Notes under the pieces: generated by a model
The model's database searches: none
The model's input: the letters and a program-made list of their open reading frames with translations, nothing else
Told to the model about the DNA's origin: nothing
In this document: positions 9,608-16,074 of the stretch, one piece after another
How the letters are laid out: every line of letters starts with the position of its first letter
Position numbering within the stretch: position 1 is the stretch's first letter
Origin: Eshraghiella sp045124255
Lineage (GTDB): Bacteria > Bacillota > Clostridia > Lachnospirales > Lachnospiraceae
DNA length: 26,920 nt
Direction of reading: 5' to 3'
Assembly: GCA_045124255.1 (NCBI GenBank)
Contig: JBGVLM010000059.1
Location: 1-26,920, forward strand
Position numbers and translations under genes: made by a program

Positions 9608-9907
9608 ATGACTATTACAGAAAACAGAACAGAATCTACAATAATAATATGTGTTGAGGGCCGTGTAGATACTAACACAAGTCCAAAACTTCAGGAAAGT
9701 ATATTAAAGGCTTTTCAGAAGGGCGATAATCTTGTTATTGATTTTAAAAAATGTGCATATTTATCAAGTGCCGGACTAAGAGCGCTCCTTATTGGCCAGA
9801 AAACTGCCAATTCAAAAGGGGGAACGATGAAGCTTATTAATGTACCGGAGCTTATAATGAATGTTTTTAATATGTCGGGCTTTTTAAAAATCCTAACTAT
9901 TGAATAA
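9608..9907 (+). CDS. STAS-domain anti-sigma-factor antagonist
   Basis: A 99-residue single-domain STAS protein of the SpoIIAA/RsbV type. These bind a kinase/anti-sigma partner when unphosphorylated and are released by serine phosphorylation; a PP2C phosphatase resets them. Features are the EGRVDTNTSPKLQESI opening, a LVIDFKKCAYLSSAGLRALL core and a GFLKIL ending. By position against SpoIIAA Ser58 the predicted phosphorylated residue is Ser54, in LSSAGL. It is preceded by GAGGAAA and by its own promoter. Its neighbour at 10806 encodes a SpoIIE-type phosphatase, so a partner switch is likely, but no serine kinase or sigma factor lies in the window. The control target (the CIS, or something else) is inferred from proximity only. 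Confidence 0.88.
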   Translation: MTITENRTESTIIICVEGRVDTNTSPKLQESILKAFQKGDNLVIDFKKCAYLSSAGLRALLIGQKTANSKGGTMKLINVPELIMNVFNMSGFLKILTIE

Positions 9908-9930
9908 TGGTTTACATAATGATGTGCAAT

Positions 9931-9967
9931 AAGTGACGCGTGGAACATGGGTTTTACAGCGTCACTT
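9931..9967 (+). repeat. Perfect 9-bp inverted repeat between STAS and formyltransferase genes
   Basis: AAGTGACGC at 9931-9939 and GCGTCACTT at 9959-9967 form a perfect stem with a 19-base loop. Only three T's follow (9966-9968), so it is a poor intrinsic terminator. It could be an attenuating hairpin or RNA-processing site that lowers expression of the genes downstream relative to the STAS gene. Confidence 0.6.
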
Positions 9968-10005
9968 TGTGATAAATGCAAAACTAATTGTAGGGGGAGT
10001 CGAAA

Positions 10006-10791
10006 TTGAAGATTGCATATATAGGAATTGATTTGCTATATCCGGCATTGCCGGCATTACATAATAAAGGATGTACCATACTTAAAATATTTTCCTGTAA
10101 AACTGATAATATAACAGAATTTAATGTTAAGGTTATTGATTTTGCACATAAATATCACATACCTGTTACTTTAGACAGAATTACATCTGAAGATATTGAG
10201 AATTTAAAGGAGCTTGGGTGTGAGCTTATTATTTCAGCCGGCTATTATTATCGTATTCCGGTTGATGCAAAGATTGCAATGATTAATATTCATCCGACAC
10301 TTTTACCGATAGGAAGAGGTGTCTGGCCAATGCCGGAAATAATATTGAAGGGTTATGACAAAAGCGGAATAACCTTTCATAAAATAATTCATGAATTTGA
10401 TGGTGGAGACATTGTTTTACAACGTAGTTTTCTGCTTGATAAACGGGAAAATCATATGACATATATGGAAAAGGTATATAATTTGTTACCTGAAATGGTG
10501 GATGAGCTTATAGATAATTTTGAACAGCTTTATGAAGGTGCAGCGGCACAGGGTGAGGGCAGCTATTTTGAAAATCCTACAAGAGATGAGTACACTGTAA
10601 CTTCCAATATGACGATAGAAGAGGCAGATTTGATTTTGCGGGCTTTTTTTGGATATGAATGCATTTTTAATTCAGGAAATAAATTATATGAGATTATTGA
10701 GGCGTATGCTACGGATACAGTGCATGATGGATATATAAGATTTCCACTGAAAGACGGATATGTTGAGACTAAAAGTGCAAGGGAATTATAA
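10006..10791 (+). CDS. Formyltransferase-fold enzyme (methionyl-tRNA/sugar N-formyltransferase-like)
   Basis: A 261-residue protein of the formyl-tetrahydrofolate-dependent transferase fold. The catalytic triad of the family is intact: Asn94 and His96 in INIHPTLLPIGRG, and Asp132 in EFDGGD. The HPTLLP..RG and GITFHKIIHEFDGGDIVLQ stretches are those of Fmt, PurN and sugar N-formyltransferases. The Fmt C-terminal OB domain is missing; instead there is an unrecognised tail of about 80 residues with FENPTRDEYTVT and an end reading GYVETKSAREL. I choose the TTG at 10006 because AGGGGGAG (9992-9999) lies 6-7 bases upstream and the Rossmann-type opening MKIAYIGID starts there. It sits between the STAS gene and the phosphatase gene, 14 bp before the latter. 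The substrate is unknown; a sugar, tRNA or peptide amine are all possible. Confidence 0.75.
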   Translation: MKIAYIGIDLLYPALPALHNKGCTILKIFSCKTDNITEFNVKVIDFAHKYHIPVTLDRITSEDIENLKELGCELIISAGYYYRIPVDAKIAMINIHPTLLPIGRGVWPMPEIILKGYDKSGITFHKIIHEFDGGDIVLQRSFLLDKRENHMTYMEKVYNLLPEMVDELIDNFEQLYEGAAAQGEGSYFENPTRDEYTVTSNMTIEEADLILRAFFGYECIFNSGNKLYEIIEAYATDTVHDGYIRFPLKDGYVETKSAREL

Positions 10792-10805
10792 ATAGGAGCA
10801 GAAGG

Positions 10806-12542
10806 ATGCGTATGAAGATTAAACTTAGAACAAAAGCAATAATAGCTATTTTTCTTATGGCTTTAATATTATGTATTGCGGCTTTGTTTGTTAGCTACAA
10901 AGTCCATTCAAAAACTATGGACAGGCATTACAAGCGGCTTGCAAGAAATATTGCGGAAACAACTGCACTGGTTATCAACAAAGATGCAATTAAAAAATAT
11001 ACAGAAGAAGTAAAAGCAATATATCTTAACAATCCTAAACCTGTATTTAATTCTTCAAATGATAAAGAGGCATATTTTAAACAATATGAAAATATCGCAG
11101 ATGAGCAATATGACGAAATAGTTAATAGATTAAACAACATTAAAACAACAAATGTTGTGAAATCTTTATATGTCATATATGTTGATGTTGAAAGTAAATC
11201 CTGTGTATATGTATTAGATGCGGATAGTTCAGAAGAAGCGTGTCAAATGGGAACATGGGATAAATTATATGAAGAAAATTACAATATTATTACCAATCCG
11301 GAGGAAGGATTTGAAGGTTATATTACCAATACAGAGGAATATGGCTGGCTATGTTCCGCAGGAGCTGCAATCATGGATGAAGAAGGTGAAGTCATTGCAT
11401 ACGCAATGGTAGATTTATCTATGGATGAGGTTATGAACGAGCGATATACTTTTCTTGGAAATCTGAGTTTTGTTATGCTTGGAATAACATTGATTTTATT
11501 GATTGTATTTTTATTAATAATTAATAAATCCATTATTATTCCAATAAATAAATTATCTGTAACAGCCAGAAACTTTGTAGAAATAATGAGCAATGATTCT
11601 AATACTAAGGAGTTATTGTTTTCAAAATTTACAATAAAAAGCGGAGATGAAATTGAAAATCTTCACAAATCATTTCAATTTATGGAGAAAGAGATTTATG
11701 AATATATAGATAATCTTGAACGCGTTACATCAGAGAAAGAACGTATTGCTGCCGAATTAAGTATTGCAAAAAAAATACAGGCAGATATGCTTCCAAGTAT
11801 ATTCCCTGCTTTTCCTGAACGTAAAGAGATTGATATATATGCTGCAATGCATCCGGCTAAAGAAGTTGGTGGAGATTTCTATGACTTTTTCATGATAGAT
11901 GATAATCATCTTGCGGTTGTAATTGCTGATGTTTCAGGCAAAGGAATACCGGCAGCATTGTTTATGGTAATCGGAAAAACACTTATAAAGAATCATACAC
12001 AATCGGGACTCAGTCTGGATAAAGTTTTTGCTGAAGTTAACAACCGTTTGTGTGAATCTAATAATGAAGGACTTTTTATTACAGCATTTGAAGGTGTGCT
12101 TAATTTAACTACAGGTGAATTCATGTATGTTAATGCAGGTCATGAATGTCCGTACATATATAGGAAGGGCGGTAAATATACACTTAATATGCTTGAACCG
12201 GGATTTATACTTGCCGGCATGGAAGATATGACATATGAGATGGGAAGCATACAGTTTAATCCGGGAGATAAGATATACCTGTTTACAGATGGTGTTACGG
12301 ATGCAATTAACATAAATGAAGAATTGTATGGAGAACAAAGGCTGTATGATGTACTTAATAACAATATCGATAAAAATCCAAAAGATTTATTAAATGTTAT
12401 AAAGTCAGATATTGACAGTTTTGTTGGTGAGGCAGCACAATTTGATGACATAACTATGTTGTGTGTTGAATATATGGGAGAAATATTCGAGAATTTGTAT
12501 ACGGGTAATGCATATGAATTTGGTTATGATAAAATAAAGTGA
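10806..12542 (+). CDS. Membrane HAMP-SpoIIE/PP2C protein phosphatase
   Basis: A 578-residue receptor-type phosphatase. Order: short cytosolic start, membrane helix about 11-30, extracytoplasmic sensor domain about 31-215 (cache-like in size, not confidently assigned), membrane helix about 217-239, HAMP-like linker about 240-300, coiled helix, then a PP2C/SpoIIE domain about 345-557. Metal-binding aspartates are visible: Asp357 in VGGDFYD, Asp375 in ADVSGKG, Asp495 in FTDGVTDA, and Asp547/548 in FDDIT. Such enzymes dephosphorylate STAS proteins, and the gene at 9608 encodes one. The normal PP2C end is near residue 557 (MLCVEY). The last 18 residues are an added tail almost identical to the end of the lipoprotein at 13510. 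AGGAG lies 7 bases before ATG 10806. The sensor ligand is unknown. Confidence 0.9.
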   Translation: MRMKIKLRTKAIIAIFLMALILCIAALFVSYKVHSKTMDRHYKRLARNIAETTALVINKDAIKKYTEEVKAIYLNNPKPVFNSSNDKEAYFKQYENIADEQYDEIVNRLNNIKTTNVVKSLYVIYVDVESKSCVYVLDADSSEEACQMGTWDKLYEENYNIITNPEEGFEGYITNTEEYGWLCSAGAAIMDEEGEVIAYAMVDLSMDEVMNERYTFLGNLSFVMLGITLILLIVFLLIINKSIIIPINKLSVTARNFVEIMSNDSNTKELLFSKFTIKSGDEIENLHKSFQFMEKEIYEYIDNLERVTSEKERIAAELSIAKKIQADMLPSIFPAFPERKEIDIYAAMHPAKEVGGDFYDFFMIDDNHLAVVIADVSGKGIPAALFMVIGKTLIKNHTQSGLSLDKVFAEVNNRLCESNNEGLFITAFEGVLNLTTGEFMYVNAGHECPYIYRKGGKYTLNMLEPGFILAGMEDMTYEMGSIQFNPGDKIYLFTDGVTDAININEELYGEQRLYDVLNNNIDKNPKDLLNVIKSDIDSFVGEAAQFDDITMLCVEYMGEIFENLYTGNAYEFGYDKIK

Positions 12543-12547
12543 TTATT
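12484..12547 (+). repeat. 64-bp direct repeat, copy 1 (3' end of phosphatase gene)
   Basis: This stretch and 14462-14525 match at about 57 of 64 bases by eye, including the central TATACGGGTAATGCATATG block. Both copies are read in the same frame and cover the last codons and the TGA stop. They encode FENLYTGNAYEFGYDKIK here and FEDSYTGNAYAFGYDKIK in copy 2. Identity extends about 5 bases past the stop and then ends. Confidence 0.9.
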
Positions 12548-12549
12548 AA

Positions 12550-12604
12550 AATAATAACTCAAGGTCAAAATATATTGACATTAGACATATCCTAAGTTAT
12601 TATT
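12550..12604 (+). repeat. 10-bp perfect inverted repeat overlapping the -10 box of the next promoter
   Basis: AATAATAACT (12550-12559) and AGTTATTATT (12595-12604) are exact reverse complements separated by 35 bases. The right arm overlaps the -10 box at 12598-12603 and the left arm lies upstream of the -35, as an operator would. It could also be a weak AT-only hairpin after the phosphatase stop, but no good T-tract follows. Confidence 0.55.
12575..12603 (+). promoter_or_regulatory. Strong sigma-A-type promoter for the two secreted-protein genes
   Basis: TTGACA at 12575-12580 is the perfect -35, followed by exactly 17 bases and TATTAT at 12598-12603 (5 of 6 of the consensus). Transcription would start near 12610, about 30 bases before ATG 12640. 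This gives the secreted-protein pair its own transcript, separate from the phosphatase. Confidence 0.7.
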
Positions 12605-12620
12605 TGATATAAATATAATA

Positions 12621-12636
12621 TTTTTTTGGGGGGAAG
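12621..12636 (+). promoter_or_regulatory. Homopolymer T7-G6 tract forming the ribosome binding site
   Basis: Seven T's (12621-12627) run straight into six G's (12628-12633), then AAG, four bases before ATG 12640. The G-run is the Shine-Dalgarno core of the first secreted-protein gene. Homopolymers of this kind can slip in replication, changing spacing and translation, but one sequence cannot show variation. Confidence 0.45.
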
Positions 12637-12639
12637 TGT

Positions 12640-13491
12640 ATGAGAAGATACATTAAAAAAACTGCAAAATTATTGATACTATCGTCATTTGTTTTTGCTA
12701 ATGGATTTTGTATGAATATTTCGGCGGAGGAGACAGATACGCCGTATTATACTAACTTCTATGGCGTAGAACTTACAAAGGATGAGTATGATAATCTGTT
12801 AAAGGGGTTTGGTAAAACAACGTTGTACTATCTGAAACAGGAAATTGTAGATTTGTATAAAGATGAGGAAAATCTTACATGCAATAGTATGGAAGTTTGG
12901 TTGGATGAGAATAGCAATCCTGTTAAGCCAACAAGTCTTGTGTCTCCACTAGCGACAGATATATGGTATTCAGAATATAGTTATCCTACCAGAAAACTTG
13001 AAGTAACCATATCACCTTATGGTCAATTATCCAGTAAACGGCTTGTGTCAGTAACAAATACTTGGATTATTCTGCCTTCGGTGCGTTCATTTGATGTGTT
13101 GGCTGTTCGTGCAGAGGGAGAGTATGAAATTTTTACAGATAAGTTAAATACATATGGTTCTCAAATATGGGATGGAAATGAAATAGAATATAATACTGAA
13201 AAATGTTCCAGTTATTTTAAAATACTATCGGATGGAGTTGGCTTGTCAATGAATCTTTCTGATGATGCAACTAAATCTATAGAATGCAACCTGACAGTAT
13301 GTTTTGGCAGTGGTGCAGATGATTTACTTGCTGTGGGCACATATCAGCATGCAATTGCTACATCTTCACTTTTTAAGTCCAAGCAATACACTATTGATAT
13401 ATTGGGAGATGGTGGAGTTGTTGATTTTTATAGTACGGTTGAAGATTTATATGAACAGGGTGCAGGGCTGATTGTGCAGGACGTTGAATAG
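12640..13491 (+). CDS. Secreted protein of unknown function with LT-x-DEY N-terminal motif
   Basis: A 283-residue protein I do not recognise as a named family. A signal peptide is clear: basic start (MRRYIKKTAK), hydrophobic core LLILSSFVFANGFCM, and a probable cleavage after ISA at residue 29. The mature N-terminus carries TNFYGVELTKDEYDNLLKGFG, a motif I know from scattered exported Firmicute proteins, where Y-G-V-x-[IL]-T-x-x-E-Y-x-x-L is followed by G-F. The rest is beta-rich, with SVTNTWIILPSVRSFDVLAVRAEG, and ends in an acidic VQDVE. It lacks the phosphatase-like tail that its neighbour has. It has its own promoter and is 18 bp ahead of the lipoprotein gene. Function, including any link to the CIS, is unknown. 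Confidence 0.72.
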   Translation: MRRYIKKTAKLLILSSFVFANGFCMNISAEETDTPYYTNFYGVELTKDEYDNLLKGFGKTTLYYLKQEIVDLYKDEENLTCNSMEVWLDENSNPVKPTSLVSPLATDIWYSEYSYPTRKLEVTISPYGQLSSKRLVSVTNTWIILPSVRSFDVLAVRAEGEYEIFTDKLNTYGSQIWDGNEIEYNTEKCSSYFKILSDGVGLSMNLSDDATKSIECNLTVCFGSGADDLLAVGTYQHAIATSSLFKSKQYTIDILGDGGVVDFYSTVEDLYEQGAGLIVQDVE

Positions 13492-13509
13492 AAAGTGAGT
13501 TGAGAAAAA

Positions 13510-14520
13510 ATGAGAAAGAAAATTTTAGTGATTTTTTCTTTGATGGCTTTTATATTAACAACTGCTTGTGATGGTTATGAATCGGATACATTCTCAACAA
13601 ATTTTCCCGAATATAATCTTGTATTAACGGATGATGAATACAATGCTTTGTTTTATTATAATATGGGAAGAATGCCCAAAGGATTTTCCGGTACAACATC
13701 AGATTTTGCTCAAAAAAGGATGGACCATATTTCAGGAGGTGCTTATGCTGATATAGGAAGAATTGATGATGAAGATATTCGTCCTATTGAAAATTTACCG
13801 GTAAAAAAATCCATAAAAGAGATTTTAAAGCGTCATGCCAAGGAAAAATGGGTAGAAGCAGGCGGTAATAATAGATATGAACTAAATATTACTGTGGATG
13901 AAAATGGTATGACGGCAATAATAAGTGATTCTGTTAATCAATGTGTTATTTATGAGTTTAATATCAGCATGGAATTGCTTGAGGAGGCAGAAAGATATAA
14001 TTATCTGATTTATGAAATCCCCGGAAGTGATGAAAGCATATATTTTTATTGTCGGAATGAGGATTATATAACCGTAAGAACGATAAGCGGAGATTATCCG
14101 GAGAATTATACCGACAGATTTTATAATTTTATTCCTGAGGGGACTAAAATCGATGGAAATCCTGATGTTTTGCTACAAGATACATTAGTGTTAAGCGGAT
14201 ATAAGCTATTGGATTATAGAGCTAAAGTCGAATTAGAAAAAAAGGATGGAATTGTATCGGGGACGATTACTTATGAGGAAGGGAAATTGCTTAACTATTA
14301 CACAATAAGTTTTAGTGGTGTAATAGAAAACGGAATACTTGAATTTGATAATTATGAACGCCTTCATTTTGCCAGATGTGATTCGTATGAGAAGTATATG
14401 CAGCAGGATGACAGTATAAGCGGTTATAGTGGAAAAATATACTTTTACAGAACCTTTCTTTTATTCGAGGATTCGTATACGGGTAATGCATATGCATTTG
14501 GTTATGATAAGATTAAGTGA
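13510..14520 (+). CDS. Putative lipoprotein of unknown function sharing its C-terminal tail with the phosphatase
   Basis: A 336-residue exported protein. The N-terminus (MRKKILVIFSLMAFILTTAC) looks like a lipoprotein signal with Cys20 as the lipid site; the LTTAC box is a loose fit, since T replaces the usual L at -3. Just after it comes TNFPEYNLVLTDDEYNALF, the same T-N-F...L-T-x-DEY pattern as the preceding secreted protein, so the two are probably related. The middle (about 60-310) is beta-rich and unrecognised (KIDGNPDVLLQDTLVLSGYKLL, then IVSGTITYEEGKLL). The last 18 residues, FEDSYTGNAYAFGYDKIK, nearly match residues 561-578 of the phosphatase at 10806. The start is ATG 13510, 18 bp after the previous stop. 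No function is proposed. Confidence 0.7.
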   Translation: MRKKILVIFSLMAFILTTACDGYESDTFSTNFPEYNLVLTDDEYNALFYYNMGRMPKGFSGTTSDFAQKRMDHISGGAYADIGRIDDEDIRPIENLPVKKSIKEILKRHAKEKWVEAGGNNRYELNITVDENGMTAIISDSVNQCVIYEFNISMELLEEAERYNYLIYEIPGSDESIYFYCRNEDYITVRTISGDYPENYTDRFYNFIPEGTKIDGNPDVLLQDTLVLSGYKLLDYRAKVELEKKDGIVSGTITYEEGKLLNYYTISFSGVIENGILEFDNYERLHFARCDSYEKYMQQDDSISGYSGKIYFYRTFLLFEDSYTGNAYAFGYDKIK

Positions 14521-14525
14521 TTGTT
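14462..14525 (+). repeat. 64-bp direct repeat, copy 2 (3' end of lipoprotein gene)
   Basis: Second copy of the repeat at 12484-12547, 1978 bp downstream and in the same frame. The differences I see are seven single bases; of those inside codons, three change a residue (N/D, L/S, E/A) and two are silent (K, I). Recombination between the copies would remove both secreted-protein genes yet leave an intact phosphatase frame. Confidence 0.9.
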
Positions 14526-14533
14526 CTGACGGA

Positions 14534-14546
14534 CCTGTTGAACAGG
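14534..14546. repeat. 13-bp palindrome after repeat copy 2
   Basis: CCTGTT-G-AACAGG is a perfect palindrome with a one-base centre, nine bases after the second direct-repeat copy. It may be a protein-binding site or chance; nothing else supports a role. Confidence 0.35.
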
Positions 14547-14585
14547 AGAAATTTGTAGAGTGGGTATAAAATAAGATATTTATAT

Positions 14586-14630
14586 AAACAGCCGATTGGG
14601 GCACGAAATGCCTGACATCGGCTGTTTTAT
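14586..14630 (+). terminator. Rho-independent terminator closing the accessory module
   Basis: AAACAGCCGAT (14586-14596) pairs over 11 bases with ATCGGCTGTTT (14617-14627), and the T-rich tail TTTTATTAT follows. It separates the CIS/accessory genes from the cell-wall gene. The rest of the 233-bp gap (14521-14753) holds the palindrome at 14534, a lone TTGACA at 14679 without a convincing -10, and GAGAGG as ribosome site at 14740-14745. Confidence 0.9.
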
Positions 14631-14753
14631 TATACTCAGATTAACGGCGCTTAGTTCCGATAGCATATACTCATTTTTTTGACATATATTAAAATTGGGA
14701 TTTAGTGAATTAAATATTCCATCCCTACCCCTAATCTTCTGAGAGGAATATAT

Positions 14754-15983
14754 ATGTTGAAAAAAATCAAAAAAATTATATTTATTTCCATTCTTATCAT
14801 TGCACAGATTTTTGCAAATAATACAATTGTTTCTGCCGAACAGACAGAGCTGAAGCTTTACGCGAATGCCGCAGTACTGATTGACGCCGACACGGGAAGA
14901 ATTCTTTATGGCAGTAATGAGGATAAGGTTCTGCCGATGGCAAGTACGACTAAGGTTATGACGTTAATAATAGCACTTGAATACGGTAATTTGGAGGATG
15001 TTGTAACGGTTTCAAAATATGCGGCGTCACAGCCCGATGTTCAGCTGAATGCACTGGCGGGTGAACAGTATGTGCTTAAGGATTTGCTTCATGCGATGAT
15101 GATGCAGTCTTATAATGATGTTGCAGTAGCAATAGCAGAGTATGTTGCAGATGTTTATACAAGTGAAAAGCAGGATTCGGAAACAGTCAGAAACAGGACA
15201 ACAGAGGAAAGTAAGGAAATGGTCAAAACCTTTGCAACGCTGATGAATGAGAAGGCGAAAAGCCTTGGCTGTGTCGATACATATTTTATTACGCCGAACG
15301 GACTTGATGCACAGGATGAGAACGGAATTCATGGTACAACAGCATATGAGCTTGCAAAAATCTGTGCGTATGCAGTTGGCAAGGAGGAAGTGATTGATAT
15401 ATGCACGACAAGAAGCTATGCATTTAGTGAAATAAACGGCAAAAGAAATATAAATATCGGAACAACGGACAGATTCCTTGACATGATGGAGGGGGCAGTG
15501 GGACTCAAAACCGGATTTACGGGAAATGCAGGCTACTGCTTTGCCGGTGCGGTTAAAAGGGACGGTAAAACCCTTATTTCCGTTGTGCTTGGAAGCGGCT
15601 GGCCGCCGAATAAGAATTATAAATGGGCAGATACAAAGGCATTGATGAACTATGGAATTAACAATTATTTCTATCAGAATATTTTTGTCCCGGATGAGGA
15701 TTATAAGAGCGTTCCGGTTATTGAAGGAACAAAAGAGTATGTTGATACATATATTCCTTTTTCACTTGGAATGTTAATCGGGGAAGATGATGAGGTTGAT
15801 GTTGTATATGTAATGCCGGATTGCGTCATTGCTCCGGTAGGAACAAATGAAGAAATCGGCAGAGTAAACATATATATTAATGATGAATTATTTACATCCT
15901 TTCCGATTCTGAGCAAGGAGGAAGTGCCGGAAAAAGATTTTTGGTGGTGTTTAAAATATGTGCTTGATTATTTTTGTTCATAA
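14754..15983 (+). CDS. D-alanyl-D-alanine carboxypeptidase (peptidase S11, DacF/PBP5-like)
   Basis: A 409-residue exported serine carboxypeptidase that trims the terminal D-alanine from peptidoglycan stem peptides. The signal peptide is about 1-28 (IIFISILIIAQIF core, VSA end). The three active-site motifs of penicillin-binding proteins are intact: Ser64-x-x-Lys67 in MASTTK, Ser119-Tyr120-Asn121 in MQSYND, and Lys252-Thr253-Gly254 in GLKTGFTGNAG. The opening NAAVLIDADTGRILYG and the TPNGLDAQ segment are typical of the S11 family. The C-terminal ~110 residues form the usual beta domain, ending in a short aromatic-rich helix (WWCLKYVLDYF) that may attach it to the membrane. It stands alone between a terminator and the decarboxylase operon. 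The exact paralogue (DacA, DacB or DacF) cannot be set. Confidence 0.93.
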   Translation: MLKKIKKIIFISILIIAQIFANNTIVSAEQTELKLYANAAVLIDADTGRILYGSNEDKVLPMASTTKVMTLIIALEYGNLEDVVTVSKYAASQPDVQLNALAGEQYVLKDLLHAMMMQSYNDVAVAIAEYVADVYTSEKQDSETVRNRTTEESKEMVKTFATLMNEKAKSLGCVDTYFITPNGLDAQDENGIHGTTAYELAKICAYAVGKEEVIDICTTRSYAFSEINGKRNINIGTTDRFLDMMEGAVGLKTGFTGNAGYCFAGAVKRDGKTLISVVLGSGWPPNKNYKWADTKALMNYGINNYFYQNIFVPDEDYKSVPVIEGTKEYVDTYIPFSLGMLIGEDDEVDVVYVMPDCVIAPVGTNEEIGRVNIYINDELFTSFPILSKEEVPEKDFWWCLKYVLDYFCS

Positions 15984-15992
15984 TATTACAAT
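15964..15992 (+). promoter_or_regulatory. Candidate promoter for the decarboxylase operon
   Basis: TTGATT (15964-15969), 17 bases, TACAAT (15987-15992): four and five of six consensus bases with ideal spacing. It begins inside the 3' end of the carboxypeptidase gene. Transcription would start near 15999, giving a leader of about 75 bases that contains the hairpin at 16027-16052. Confidence 0.45.
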
Positions 15993-16026
15993 GTATTTGG
16001 TAGAAATTGCGATTAAATCAAAAATA

Positions 16027-16052
16027 ACCCATTTTTTCTACTACAAATGGGT
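16027..16052 (+). repeat. 8-bp inverted repeat in the operon leader
   Basis: ACCCATTT (16027-16034) and AAATGGGT (16045-16052) pair perfectly across a 10-base loop. A-residues, not T's, follow on the plus strand, so it is not a terminator for the upstream gene; on the minus strand it would be followed by T's. It may be an operator or leader hairpin. CGGAGG at 16061-16066 then serves the first gene. Confidence 0.5.
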
Positions 16053-16074
16053 AAAAATTACGGAGGTCTGAAAT

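Noticed and set aside
14679..14684. TTGACA before the carboxypeptidase gene
   Set aside because: No acceptable -10 at 16-18 bases downstream, so I do not call a promoter.
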